Shown here piece by piece: positions 38,986 through 52,632 of a DNA stretch of 64,000 bases (positions are counted from its first letter, which is position 1; the number at the start of each line of letters is the position of its first letter). Source of the stretch: Eremophila alpestris peregrina (Eukaryota > Chordata > Aves > Passeriformes > Alaudidae). The position numbers and the translations under genes were made by a program. Where the stretch lies: assembly GCA_009792885.1 (NCBI GenBank), contig WMCF01000015.1:13018053-13082052 (forward strand), written 5' to 3'. Under the pieces are notes generated by a model. The model was not told where the DNA came from and ran no database searches. It worked only from the letters and a program-made list of their open reading frames with translations.

Positions 38986-41900
38986 ACAACCAGAGAAAGA
39001 CTGAACGTAAGTTTTGTGAGTCTGTACAGTATTCTACTGTTGCTAGAATCTCTCACCTTGCCATCTGTTTTTTGGGTTTGGTTTTTATTTTTTCCTTTCC
39101 TACCTTCTTATATTATGGCACTTTATTCACACAGCAGCACAATTGAGAAATGGCAAGATATTCCCAATATATTGCTGCAGATAGGCAAAAGAGATTAATT
39201 TAGTTTTCCTCTGAGATACATTGAGACTGAAGAAAATGAAGCACTGTACTACACAGTCCCCCTATGATCATTTATTTTAAATGTTCACACGAATTCTCTA
39301 GAGAGACCTGGGAGGAAGAAACCAAAGACATGTCTGTGGAGATCTCTGAAATCTGCAGAGATTACAGTGAAATCAAGCAGATGTATTATAGATCTTCTGA
39401 AGTTAGGAACTGTTCTGGTAATATTTTCTTTCTGTCTTTAAATTTATTTCTGAACATCTGCATCTTCTTTCTGTTTTGTATACCTCTGCTTTCTTCAGAC
39501 ACAAAAATTTGTTTCTGAAAGAGGAAAAGCTTAAAGTCAACCAATGGTTATGAATGTAGAAAAAAGAAATTTTGGTTGGTAAAATAGTAGTTTAAAGTTT
39601 AGCTTTCCTCTTCAAGTTAAATTAGAAACTGAAACAAATAGGAAAATGTTAAAGTCCACCATTACAGGTTTTTTATTTTTTACAGATTACAGACTGCACC
39701 AGGCTGCTTGGTTGTTAGCCTTGGAAATATGGATGCTGTAGTCCTTCAGATCCGGATGGGACATAACTGTTCTTATGTTTTGTGAGCACAATGCCAACAA
39801 CAGAATAATATTCACAACAACTTCTATGGGCTTCATGAGGATAGCTTATGTGACTGGCTGACTTGGAAGATTGAGTTTTGCTGGACTTGGCAAGCTGTTG
39901 ACAAATAACAGAAATTTACTTGGCAGGAACTGCTTGTGGATGTACATTAGTTGGATGTTTGGCTTTAGCTGTTTGGTCATTGTCTAATGCTCTGGTTTCC
40001 TCAAACTGTGGCAAAAACATATTTCTCCCTTTGACACTAATTCAGATACTTAATGATTATTTACTTGCAAAGTCTTTCTTCTTCTTGAGGGTAGAGGATT
40101 CTACTTCTCATGCTCATCCCCATAGACATGGCAGGGTAAATCCAGGAGGGTTGGGGACAGCTGAGGCCCAGTCTGTTGCAACTGGATTTATCCCAGATGC
40201 CTTTCACTTTGAATGAATGAGACTAACGGGTTCATGAATAAAGCCAGCTCCATTGTGACAATTCTCCAACAGCCACAAGCAAACAGAAATGAGGGAAAAG
40301 TTTCTGCCATTTCTGGAGATGGGAGCATCTCCTCCATGAAAGCAGGACCTGCCATTCACTCTTCCATAACTACTGTCTCCACTGCAGTGTTATTGACATT
40401 AGGAAAGTTGTTATTTGCCCATGAAATCTGAAGGAACTGCAGTTTAAAACTACTGAATGTATGTTATGTAACTTGTAAAAAAAAGAAAAAAGAACATAAT
40501 AAAAAATTATCTAACAAATTTCAGATTAGTCAATTTAGCCATAATATATGAAAAATATGTAGAAATTATAGGTAACAGTACAATTAGTAGAGGAATACAA
40601 AATAAAGCAGAAGTATGGGCATGAGGAGGAGTGAACAAAAGAGCTATCTTTCAGGAGGAAATTATTTTTCAGAAATTTATTAGAATTATTTTAAAGTACT
40701 CAAGAAGCATGATGAGGGTATTCATGTGGATTTAGTGCACTTGGATTTTCAAAAGCTTTCAAGAGATCTTTTATAATAAGCTTTTAAAGAAATTAAGCTG
40801 TCTCAAAATAAAAGGAAAAATCCTCTCAAGCACTAAGCAATGGTTAAGGGAGAGAAAATAAATTATAAGAATAAGCTCTTATTTCATCAATGAAGGGTGA
40901 CAGCCAGTGTCAGGTATCTGTGCTGCTATTTGCATTGTTCAGAATATTCTAAATGGTAGGGATAGTAAAGGAACAGACTGTGCTGATTATTAAAATCTGC
41001 GTGAGGAAAAATGTATTTCTGATTGAAAAGTTACAACTGGACAACACAACATTTACTGACTAGGTTGTTAGAAGGCAGAATAAATTGCATATCTGTAAAA
41101 TCAATGTAGTAGTTATGAAAAAGAGATCAATACTCACATAAATTTAATGCTATTTATTTGCCATTTGAAATCATAAGTTGCAAAGACAACCAATAAAGTT
41201 GGGCCAGAGATGTTCAAGGATCTGATGCAGACATTTTGGGGTGTGACAATGGTGCTTCCCTGGAGCAGAGACAAATAATATGGTATAAATGAATGTGAAG
41301 ATAAAGCATGAGAAAATAATAAGATGCACATAAATAAAAGAAGAATTAGGAAGCCTTTTGAAAGTGAGAGATTCTAGAGAAAACTCCTACTATGTGAGGA
41401 AAACAGAAAAGAAATACTGTAATACTCAATTATTTGTCACCAGAAAAGGTTGTGAAAACTGAAAGTAAAAATGAATTTTTAAAAGGGATTAGACAAATTA
41501 ATGAGGCATAGGACAATAAATGTATTTTAAAGACAACAATTTGAATACAATTCTCAATCTAGACAGATAATTGTTGGAAGTTGAGAAGGTGTGCCAGAAA
41601 GAGATTATATATTATCTAGGTTTTAGTTTAGGATAAAAATGGAACTGCCAATTAATTTAGCAGACTGGGATTTATATTCTAATGTAATAAGGAGCCTAAA
41701 AAATCTACCCCTTTCTGTTTATTTTTTTGCACCCAGAAAATCACTGCAAAAATTGCACTGTATTAATCATGTCCCTCTGTTTACAATAATAAACGTGAAT
41801 TCTTGAACAAAAAATGGCTTTAAAATCTGTAGTTCATAGTCAAAATAAGTAGATAAAAATGCAATATATTAAACTGAGGACTAGACATACCCACTTTGGT

Positions 41901-44900
41901 TATATTTTTGTATGTTTTGTTTGTAGTAAGGAAACTACTGTTGTCATAAATTTTATATAAAATGTGTTAAAAATATATGGCTGAGATATACATGAGTCAT
42001 AGTGTTTATGGAGCCACAGTACTTATGGAATTTTTTACTTGATTTACACCATTGCTCCATTTTGAGTTTATAGCTTAAAATTACCTTAGACAAGAAGGAA
42101 AATTTCAAGTTAATTCTTTACAACAATGCAACATTTTAAGTTTTACTTAGGTCCAAATATTTTACAACAAATTTTTTAATTAATGTGAAGAACCCTCAAT
42201 AGGAAAAAAATCCCACTGTATTTATTTTATATTCAGCAAAAATAGTAAGTTAATAGATTTTTTTGACAAAATTAATAATTTAGTAAAATAATATATACAT
42301 TACTTTCTGAAATATTATTTAATTTCTTAGGTTTCAAGAACCATGTTAACATATTAAAAAGTGGGATTTTATCACAGTCCTCCAGTAAAAATTATTTTTT
42401 TCTCTAAGTTTATTTCTAAATTTAGAAATTCCCAGTTGTTAGTCTCAATAGTTTGAATAATTGTATATAATTAATTTTATATTATTTTACTTATATATAT
42501 ATATAGATCTATGTATAATTATACTTGTAAATATATATTACAATAATGATATGTTTTAATAACTACATACATCTTTACATGTTATATATTATAAAGAAAT
42601 ATCTTTTCTTCCAAGAATATTTAAAAAGAGAACTTGGGATCACATTGATTTTTTTTTTTTTCTTTTTCTATGCTTAAGATATATAGCAGATTTGGGAGTT
42701 TGATATTAAATAGTTCAGGTCTTCTTAAAAACTTCTGAAGAATATAATACCAACAACAAACACTGTTTTAATTTGTGTTCCCTGCAAGATGATACTGAAC
42801 TTTGAAATTCTAATCTGTCAATGCTTTTCAGATACTTGCTGAAAAAGTGCCATCATCTAAAGTGTTTGCATTTACTTGAAAAATACTTTTCCAACAGAGG
42901 TCTCCCTAAAATGGGTGGTGTCTTGAAAATTCATATTTAGAGGACAAGAATAAAACATCCCATTATTTGTGGTGTGATACAATATTCAGGACATATGGAC
43001 ACCTTTTATGATGAACATTTATATAACTAGTCAAAACAACTCCAAAAATTTAGGCGATGTGACTTTCTCTCAGATGGCTTCAGAGGCAGATGTCTGAACA
43101 TTAACACACTCTGATGTGTATGGAATAAGTTTTTCTGGGATAACTGAGACCTAAAAGGGCTCTCTACTGTGTTCCAAAATAGGGCAGAACTCATGGTCCT
43201 CAAAGTAGGAGACCAGTTCCTCAGAGAAGACTTGAAAGCTGATGTGGAGCTGGGACAGGCCTACCTTAGGAAATGCCAGTGAAGATCATTCAAATCATGA
43301 ACACTTATACACTTGGAAAATCAGGTCATTTCCTCCTGCTTTTAAAGCAGAAAGCTTGTAGATAGCAAAAGGAAAACATGGTGAAAGTTGGGCTAACAGC
43401 TTGCTTCTTCAAGAACATGGCAAGAGGGAATATGACCAACAGTTCACCTCTGGCCTTAAATGGTTTCCTGGCCTTGAGACAGCCCATGAAGATGATCATC
43501 CTTGCCGACATTTATTCTGTGGTTTTCCGAGGCAGCATCCCTTGTCTCTTTGTCTTCCTGATGAGAAAGCATTTTGGTTTTGTTTTAGTCAATAGATATT
43601 CCCATTTATGAGGATGCCATTTTTTCATAGATGTTGCAACATACAATAAAAAGAGTGTGTTTTGTATATCAAGAGTCCCTGCGACTCCTTTCAGTGCATA
43701 CATACATTCTCAACTCCAAATTGATATAAGAAACATGGCAATTTTACAGGACTGATTTTAATTTAAGGAAAAGCACTTTTGACAACAAAGTTGTTATTTT
43801 AAGTTGATTTTTAAATGAAGAATTAAACCAATTTTCTTATCAGCACTTGCCAAAAAACACACTCACATACATCTGTGTATATACATGCAGACCTTTAGAC
43901 ATGCAAGTAGCTATGTGGAAATAAAAGGTGACAAAAAGTTATATATAAAATATGTAACCTGTTCCCTATATGATTGTACTGTCCCAAATGAAACATTTTT
44001 GGTGAGTGAAATAACATTTTCCAAAATACACTTTAAATACTGTTTTGTGAGAGATGAAAATATAAGCCAAACACACCTTATTTTTGTCTTGCTTCCCCTA
44101 ATGTAAATTAGTAGATTAATTGAAATAATTCCACTGTATTTTAAGTGTGTTCATTTCCTCAGTAATTAAAAAGACACACTTAACCCATATTGTCATGTAC
44201 CACAGCTAAGAAAACCATTAGGAATTCAAGATGAAGGTCACAACTTTCACCTCGATTTCAGCTGGGAAGTTAGAGAATGAGAGAAAAACTGCCATGAATA
44301 TACAGGTATGCTGAGTATCTTACACCTCACCAGCTCAGATGTAAAACCTCAGATGCAAAAAATTGCAGGAGAATTATTTTAACATTTGTTTTTTTGTTTT
44401 CTGAACAGCTTTTTTGTTTGCAGTTTCCATCAGACTTCTCTGATATCTATATATTCCGTTTATTATTGTTTCCTTTTTATTTGAATGTTTTCATGACATG
44501 TTTTTATAGCTTTGAGAAATGTGTATAAATGTTTTGTAAAAGCCATAAATAAACAACTACTAAAGAATGCATTTTTTTTTCCTTAATTACTCATTAATTG
44601 TCTCACAATATTTTGTGATCTTGCTGCTTAAGAGACATTGAGCAAACAGTGGAGCCCAGAGACCATATAAACTCTATCAGTGCTCATTACCACAGTGCAT
44701 CTCCTGGAAGTCTAAAGAAGACATCTGGATTAAAGCTAGAAAATTACTCAATGCAGATCACAAATATGACCAGCAGAGCAGTGTTTGTGAATTCTCCTGT
44801 ACACAAAATATCTATTATGTTAATACTGAAATGCATTTAATACAACACAACTTCAAACCCATCCTTTAATGACTCATTTAGGAAAGAAAAAGGAAAGTGA

Positions 44901-46359
44901 AAGTAATGTTAATTTTTAAAATAATTTTAATATAACCTGGAAGAACAAACCATTGAGCTTTAGCCAGAACTGCCGATATGGAGCAGAATTAGTGATGTTT
45001 GTCTTCCCTAATTGTTCATTCTCATACTTAAAACCTTTCTAATTCTCTTAAACTTAACAGTAAAATTATATGGTTTGCAATAATTGGTGATGAGGGATAA
45101 CTGTTGAATTCTTATTATTTTCAGTCATAGAAAGTGAATGTATAGGTAATCTGATCATTATGTTATATTGGTATTTTTAGTGAGAAAAATTACTAGAATA
45201 GCACCTAGCATACACTAGGGAGGCATATTTGTTTCTCGAGCTGAGTATAACATTTTACTCAAAGAGGTATTAAAAAACTCTAAATTTTTAGGACCTTCTG
45301 GTCCCATAAAACCTCACCACTATCTATGGTGATTAAAAATACAAAAATATGAAATAAACCCTTATTTGTTTTTTTTGTGTCATGATTGTTGGTGGCAGAG
45401 GGCACCTTTTGGGAGGAAAATAACCCATTTGACAAGAACAAAAACACCTTTTAACACTTAAGTCTGGAAAAAGCTAATTCTGATAAAAGCTAGCCATTTT
45501 ATGGAAAAAAACTACATTAGCAGTGCAATTGCTAAGTGCTTGGGCTTCTGAGAGCATGATTACAGCAGCTGAAGACATTAAATAAAGAAACCCAAACTGT
45601 GAACTACTGAAGCATAGACTACAAAATAGAAGTGCTTACTTTTTCCCTCTTTTTCTCACTGCATGTGTTTTTCCCAGTGTGTGTACAACAGACTTCCTTA
45701 AGGCGCTGTTAAAACTGCTTCAGGGATAATGTTTGTGGGCCACCAGACCTATGTTAAATTTACTATGCAAACTCAGTTTGAAAGGCATGAGGCGCCTTCA
45801 CCATAGATTTCAAAGTGAATTAGCATAATAAATACAGTGTAGGCTTTAAGTCTTCCTTTTAGGTGAATATGACAGATGTGTAAGACATTTCTGTAGTAAG
45901 TCTACTCTGAATAATTAGAAATGCTCAGGAGATAAAATTTGAGGTCATAGAAGGATGTATAATAGCTAAAGGAAATGTATAAAGAAAATCTGTCTATATC
46001 ATTTAGTCATTTTACACATTAAAAATTTAATTATAACATCATTCATGATTTATGCTTACAGTTGCAATCAGTTCCTTAGAAATCAATACAAAATTTACCA
46101 CTGATTTAAATGCAGCTAGGTTTTCACTCCAAACATTTTATCTTACAACATTTTGTTTGAAATTCTCCCCCATATTTGGAGGATCTAGCTGGTGATTTCA
46201 CAGAAAGATCAAATTTTAATCTGATGTTCTTCTCTGATTCTTCGTAAGAAACAATGTGAGATACACAGAAATAGCATCAAAGGCCATCTTGATGTTTAGT
46301 TTCTTGTATTATCATCCAAGTTGTTACAAGTCAGAATCTTTTCATTATTTTGCAATTTC
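38986..46359. other. Unique AT-rich sequence, no gene seen
   Basis: No recognisable exon or transposon. Around 39920-40431 there are two consecutive plus-strand frames of 98 and 72 codons in somewhat less AT-rich sequence, and at 43378-43611 two overlapping plus-strand frames. Neither contains a motif I recognise. Small TA runs occur near 42490-42505, and a palindrome TTTCTAAATTTAGAAA near 42413. Confidence 0.55.
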
Positions 46360-46439
46360 AAAAAAAAAAAAAAAACAAAACAAACACCCCACCCCCCCCA
46401 GAAACAAACAAGAAAACTCCAAAACACCCAAACACACAA
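46360..46439. repeat. A/C-rich tract with poly(A) and poly(C) runs
   Basis: It begins with about 16 A, then CAAAACAAACACCCC and an eight-C run, then CAAA and ACACCC units. It belongs to the same class as 11993-12076. Confidence 0.9.
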
Positions 46440-49400
46440 TTATAAAGGTTCATAAGGAGCTAAATGAAAATCAGCAGGCAAATACAGGTAAGTTAAGAAC
46501 TTGAATACTGATTGTTCTGGAAAAATTAACACAGTGCAAGGATATACACATATCAGCACTCATCTCAAGCATCACATATAAATAGGAAAACATGCTTTAC
46601 AGTTTCCTTTGTTGTAACTATTGTTTGGGTTTAGATCAAGAACACATTGAGAATTTTCACTGTGAAAAGCTACATTTGCATTTTTGTTCTGTAACTAACA
46701 AAACTAAGAGATTTTGTGTTTTTTTCAGGCTACTTCACCTTATGATTCTACCAAAATATATGAGAGGCTTTGTAAAATACAACTTTTACCTGTCTAGTGT
46801 AGGCCAGTCTTGACAAAAAGTTAATGCAAGAAGGAGAGGAATCATCATATTTAACCCAGAAGCCTTAAAGAGACAGAGTAAATTACCCTTTGGTGACATC
46901 CAGCCCACTATTGACTATAAGTAATTCTGAGTTTAATTCCATTTTGAATACATAATGACAAAGGTTGATGTTCACGACAAGGTTTCAAATTTGCAAAATT
47001 ATTTAATGTCCAAACCTCCAGTGAAAACAATAGAAGAAATCATTTAATCTGATAATATAAACCATAAACCTGATCTGTGTCTTTAAATACCCAAATGTCT
47101 TCTGATATCTACATTCTAAGTTTTCCAATACTGTCTTTTCTTGATCTCCACTAAATTTTTTTATTTACAGCCAATGAATTGTCTTTCTCTTACCCCTCAC
47201 TGGAGAACTAAATTTAATTTTGTTAGAATATTAAATTACGTGCTGCGGCACATTTTTGAAATGTAATATTGTCTGAGATATTTGAAATTCAGACCACCAA
47301 TTATTTATGCAATTCAGATTTTGCTTTTGGCAACTGAGCATTCAAGTGAAGGTATTGTCATTAATTTTATCAGCAGTAAAGCTTGATCACTGCAGTATTG
47401 ACAGGAAGTAAAGTAGGCACGAAAACAGTTGAAGTGAACCAACTTAAGAATGGAATTAATATTCTTGTAAATGCTTTACAGTGTTCTCCCACCTTTATTT
47501 AGTAGAAACAAAAGGGAGTATCTGAAGGTGAGTTATACATTTTTTATTAGATTAAGAGTGAAGCACAAAGTATATGAAGTGTGCTATAGGACATTTTCAG
47601 TGACACGGGAAGTCACACTCCCACCTTTTTTATTTTCAGTGGCAATCTGGAGCTAAAAATCAGTGACAGGCTTTTGGAAAGCTTCCCTGAAACACATAGG
47701 CTGTTCATGTTTCTGAAGTAGGAAAAAAACCACATTAAATGTCTACGTTTGTCAGATAAACTTTTTGTTTGCTTCTTTGACAGTGATTGATAATACTGAG
47801 CTGTTTTGTCCTATTCAGTGTCATCAGCATTATTTATACTGCAGTTGACAGTATTATGCCTTTCTAGGTACACAACAAAATATCAGTTTCTCATAGCACA
47901 TAGCATCTTACAAGCTGGAAAAAAACTGGTACTTGAACAGCTTGAACTCAGATGGTGAATGAAATGCTGGAAAGGCTTTTTGGTCCAATATGGATTAAAT
48001 TTGGGACCTCAGCAGTAGAAAATCCTGGTTCTTTTTCCTTAGCCACAGGAGTCAGCCAACTAAGGAGAAAACAATCTATTACTTGCCCTAACACAATATG
48101 TTTCTACAGAACAGCAATTTTCTTGCTACCTTTTCCTACCTCAAAATAAAAGTCTTGTGTTTTCTTCAGCTCCTAATTTGAAAGAAGTTTAAAAAATGTC
48201 TTTCAGTATCTTTCAATCAGGCCTCAGCCTTGTCTTTCAGCTCCCACTTTGTATAACTTTCTGAAATACTTCTGTGGTAATCTCTAGAGAGATGTCATGT
48301 TAAGGACCATTATCAATGGAGTTGACACTTCCTCCTCAAGTGCGAACACTCTTAAATGGTGATAGAAGAGAGGCCTGTTTTAGTTTACCTTGTGACTTTA
48401 ACACAATATAACTGTTTTCTTGTTGTATGTCTGTCACAAAATTTCATGTAATGACACCTCTAGCAGTGTCAACTTCACCATTTCATGTTGACAAGTTAGA
48501 TGTGTCAAGAGATGCTCCTCTGCTTCAGTTTGAATGACTTACAGAGCTCCACCAAAAAGGAAGTCCCCATTCTCCCAATGAGTTGTGATATTTGAATAAA
48601 TCAGCTCTGTGATCCTTTTTAGTGAAAATTGAAATAATTTAACTGATGTAACCTGCTTTACACTGGAGAACTGTAGAAGCACTCAGGCTTCACCAGGGAA
48701 GTAGTGACTTGTGAATGAAGTATTAATTTCACAAAAGACTCAAGTTTGAATGGAAGATCACATCTAATTACGTCTTTGCTCATCTGTTCAACATAAGGAC
48801 TTAACACATTTAGGGAAAGGAAAAACAGCACATTTGCCCTAGGAGAAAAAGGAAATAAAAGTTACATATAGCACAGGTTCTGCAACATATAAGATATGTA
48901 CTGTGTGTCATAATGTTCCAAAATTCAGAAGCTTCTTTTTTCATCCCTGAAAGTAATTAGATTTCTGACACAATGAAAGGAATTCTTCTAAATTACTTGA
49001 AATTATAGCCTAAGTGTGGAAAGAAAGGAGAGTAATTTTGTGTTTGGCACAGATAGATGAAAGTGGTATAAAACAACATGTACATTCTGCTTTGGTGAAC
49101 AGCACCAATACATCAGCAATTTCAAAGAACACCAAAGGAAGTAAAAAGGTGAGAAGCAACATAAAGATGCAGTTCCAGCAAGAAAATATAGAAATGACCT
49201 AAAAGTTTGGAGGAGAAACTCACTAAGTATAGATTATGATAGTCTACTAACAGTCCAAGTTTAATTTTTGTGAAGAAGTAGATAGTGAAATCAATTGGAA
49301 AATAAAATAAGGCAGTTCTGAAGTTCATGCACATTGTCAAAGAACTATAGGTAAACAAGTACCACACATCAGGTAAATCATGACAGTTCTTCATATGTGA

Positions 49401-50173
49401 GCATTTTTAGTCCTTGGAAAACATAGTGTATTTTCATGTCATTTGTACTCTTTCAATTTTGCTACAGCTAATTGAATTACATTGTGTTTGTTTCAGGCTT
49501 ACAACATATTTATAAGCAATTCCTGCATGGCAGCTGGTAATCAGTAACTTCAAAAAACCAAAACAATGTGACTATGGATCCTCAGTCTGCAAATACAGGA
49601 AAGAAAACCAGTAGAGGGAAGGAAAAGTAAAAGAAATTACAAAAGAATTATGCAAGGAAAGATAAAGTAAGACCACTGACATAGCCATTGACCTAGTTAA
49701 AAATTTCTGTTCTGTGAATCTGAAGAGGAAGGCACCTTAGGGCTTCAGCATAGGAAGATATTCCTTTACTTGCTCAGTGGTGTTAGTCAGCTTTGCAGGA
49801 CTGAAGCACAGATGTGTTATATATTAAGACATTTTGCTTGCTTTAAAGAACATAAACCATTGTTTATCTTGAATCTGATTACATGAGACCTACTGTGAAA
49901 CCAGGGGTGCATTTTAGAAGTTATATAGGTTTTTACTTATAAAGAGCTGTAAACTGACAAAGTCTACTATAGAAGTTTACCAAAGACCTGTAAGCAGAAG
50001 GTGACATGAAAAGATTTTGATTTAAAGAGAAGAGCTGACATTTCTCATGGACTTTGAAAATAACTTGTGTAAGTTTTTTAAAGCATTTATAATGCTTGGA
50101 ACATTATTCTGAGCAGTGGTATTTTTTCTGTTAGCTAACATGAGATGTGTCATTGAACTATAGCATTTAAAGG
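46440..50173. other. Unique AT-rich sequence, no gene seen
   Basis: No coding, RNA or transposon signal that I can support. Confidence 0.6.
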
Positions 50174-50252
50174 TGGGATTTTGGTTGGTTTTCTTCTTTT
50201 GTTCTTGTTGTGTTGTTGGGGTTTTTTTTTGTTTGTTTGTTTGTTGGTTTGT
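50174..50252. repeat. T/G-rich tract (complement of the A/C-rich class)
   Basis: GGTTGGTTTTC, TGTTGTTGGGG and several GTTT units. Read on the minus strand it has the same CAAA core with AACCCC as the other tracts. Confidence 0.9.
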
Positions 50253-50739
50253 CTGAAAGCCCTAGAATCTTTTGCATTTTAAGAAAGTGCTGTTAACTTA
50301 CAGAGGAACAAAAGAAGGCAGACATTATCCATAATATTAAACAAGGTCATTTTATTTACAGAAAAGTGTAAGCAAACATTTTTTTTGTTACTTAGACAGC
50401 AGAAAGATGTGCAGTTGTATGGGCAGTGTTGTGCACAGAGGTACAGCACAACTATTTAGGTTGGCTCTTCAGTACATGAATGAACAACTGTTGCTAAATG
50501 GATACTGCACAAATGATGAGAACAGATTAATTATGGCTCAGACTTACTTCTTTCCCCACTGAGTATAAAAAGCACCTAGACCATTGTTCACATCTAGATA
50601 TCTACAGTGTGAGCATCTAAAGTGAGCATAGAAATTATTTAGTTGTCCAAGATGTGTGTGCACCACTCATTCCTTTCATGGGTCTGTCCTAGCACCAATA
50701 GACACTTGCCTGTCTGATTGCAATATGCTACACAGAATC
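50253..50739. other. Unique sequence, no gene seen
   Basis: No feature recognised. Confidence 0.55.
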
Positions 50740-50815
50740 ACAGATGTGCTCATGGACAGTTGGTTGTTAACCAGAATTCCAGGTCATTCTCTGCAGAGCT
50801 GCAGCAGAAAAAAAG
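50740..50815 (-). mobile_element. Possible short antisense CR1 fragment
   Basis: The plus strand reads like antisense CR1 around the KDLGVLVD coding segment (TTAACCAGAATTCCAGG, then CATTCTCTGCAGAGCTGC). The match is short and degenerate. It may belong to the same old copy as 51120-51330, in which case about 300 bases between them are inserted or unrecognisable. Confidence 0.4.
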
Positions 50816-51119
50816 GCAAAAACTGCTCTGCTCCCCCCACCCCATCTCAGCAGCAACAAAGGTGACACAGAGTTGTGGTGACCTATCTAATGCTTTTTAA
50901 AGTTACCTTATCTTGTTCTAATTTTTGTTTTTCTTTGCTCTTTTTTGCCTCTCTTACTATTAAATAAAAATATATCAATTTTTTGCCATCAACATCTAAT
51001 CTCATTTGGATTTATCTCTTTTTTTGGGGAATATTTTGAACCTTCAAAGTTCTTTCTGTTTTATTCACAGAGTTAGTTCTCTTTACTCCTCTGTGATTTA
51101 ACCAGTTCATAACAGTATC
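50816..51119. other. Sequence between CR1 fragments
   Basis: T-rich sequence with no clear CR1 similarity and no gene. It may be an insertion in, or a decayed part of, an old CR1 copy. Confidence 0.45.
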
Positions 51120-51330
51120 CACTTCTTCATCCAAGTCATTGATGCATAAGTTAAACAGTATTGGACCCAGTATTGAAACTTGGGGTACACCATTAGTGAC
51201 AGGCATTTTAGATCCTGTGCCAATGACTACAACCCTCTGGGATCTGCTGCTCAGCCAGTTCTCAACTGGATCAGAACATTTTGTGTGTATCAAATATTTT
51301 GAAGATATTGAGCTAGTTAAAAGGTTTTCT
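51120..51330 (-). mobile_element. Old antisense CR1 reverse-transcriptase fragment
   Basis: The minus strand encodes WLSSRSQRVVV followed by GVPQVSILGPILFN and INDLDEEV, the conserved fingers/palm region of CR1 ORF2 ahead of the catalytic aspartates. The frame then leaves CR1 similarity (VMNWLNHRG...), so the catalytic segment is missing. The minus-strand frame spanning 51012-51461 has no intact start or terminus of an element. Within the antisense layout this RT piece lies below the CR1 3' end at 51897, so the two must come from different insertions. Confidence 0.8.
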
Positions 51331-51796
51331 CCTTCAGATTTTTGCCTGCATGCTGAGAACAAATCTTTTAAAAGTTTCCATTTAATAACTACTGACTGGA
51401 AAGAAAAGAATCTGTGACAAGGAACTAAAAGGAAACAGAATGCAATAAAGTGTTTTGACATAAACTGGATAAAAGAGCATTTAGTATAAGGATGCTAGGT
51501 AAAGGTTCATTTTTGATTTCCAAACTGTCACAGAAGATAAACAAGAAGATGATGTCATATGGAGCCAGTGGAACTATTTCCAAGGACAAATCCACAGAGA
51601 CAATGATGAAGTTGCTTGAATTCCTGCATCAGCTCTTTTCTGCTTGTTCTAAACATCCAGAAGTTATTTCCCTCCAGTTGTTCTCCACTGATGTAACATT
51701 TGTTAGTTTCTGGTCCAGTTTGCAGGTCACTACTGTTATTATACAAAAGCAATATATGCCCATATATCTTCCCAAAAATGATTTTTAAACGGAGGG
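51331..51796. other. Unique sequence, no gene seen
   Basis: A 98-codon plus-strand frame (51492-51788) shows no motif and lies between repeats. It is probably chance. Confidence 0.55.
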
Positions 51797-51896
51797 ATTT
51801 TTTTTATTTTATTTTGGTTTGGTTTTTGGGTTTTTGTTTGTTTGTTGTTTCTTGTTTTTGTTTTTAATGTTCACTTTTTTTTTTTCTTTTGCTTTA
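51797..51896. repeat. T/G-rich tract abutting a CR1 3' end
   Basis: TTTTATTTTGG, GTTTTTGGGTTTTT and several GTTT units, then a run of T. On the minus strand this is an A/C-rich tail that begins directly after the CR1 3' terminus at 51897. Confidence 0.88.
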
Positions 51897-52632
51897 GGTT
51901 CCATAGAATCACGGGAGCATCTGGCTTGGAAGAGGCCTTCTAGATCATACTGTACTCCTATGACCACCATGATCACCCCTAAACCATATCCCCCAAGTGC
52001 CACATCCAAATGTCTCTTGAACACTTCCAGAAGCAATTCTATCACCTTTCTAGGCAACTTATTCAAATGTCTAAACACTATTTTAGTGATATTTTTTCTC
52101 TAGTATTTAATCTGAACTTTGTCTGATCCTCTTCTTCTCCGAACTTAACCCCAGTTTTCTCAGCCACTCCTCCTAAGACTTGTGCTCCAGCTCCTTCACC
52201 AGGAAGGAGTGGCCTCCTCTGGATTCATTCCTCCTCACTGTTCCTTTTGAACTGAAGAGTCCAAAACTCAACACAGTGCTCTCTAGATGTGGCCTCACCA
52301 GTGCTGAGCACAGAGGGACAATCACTATCCTCATCCTGCTGGCACCACTCTTCTTGATAAAAGCCAGAATATCACTGACCCTCCTGGCCACCTGGGCACA
52401 CTGCAGAATCATGTACAGCTAGCTGCCAGCCAGCAACCCCAAGCTCCTTTCTGCTGAGCAGTTCTCAAGCTACTCTTCCACAAGCCTGGAGTGTTGCATG
52501 TGATTGTTGAAATCCAAGTGCAGGACCTGACACTTGACCTAATTGAACACCATGCTGTTGTCCTTAGCCCATCCATCCATTCTGTCTGGATCTCTCTGTA
52601 GAGCCTTCCTATTCTCAAACAGATCAACACTT
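51897..52632 (-). mobile_element. CR1 LINE 3' fragment, antisense
   Basis: The 3' end is at the low coordinate (TTCCATAGAATCACGGGAG). The minus strand then reads back through the CR1 3' UTR (antisense of the TTGAACACTTCCAG and GGCAACTTATTCAAATG words) and into ORF2, where RIVIVPLCSALVRPHLE is readable at about 52280-52330, up to about 52632. The subfamily differs from the copy at 9438-10885 in its 3' UTR wording (CCTAAACCATATCCCCCAAG). It is 5'-truncated and frameshifted. Confidence 0.88.

Noticed and set aside
39920..40431. Two adjacent plus-strand frames in slightly GC-richer sequence
   Set aside because: They are separated by a stop, with no domain or splice structure. I could not assign a repeat family either.
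43378..43611. Two overlapping plus-strand frames, considered as a pseudogene
   Set aside because: Neither translation resembles a known protein, and being open in two frames points to chance.
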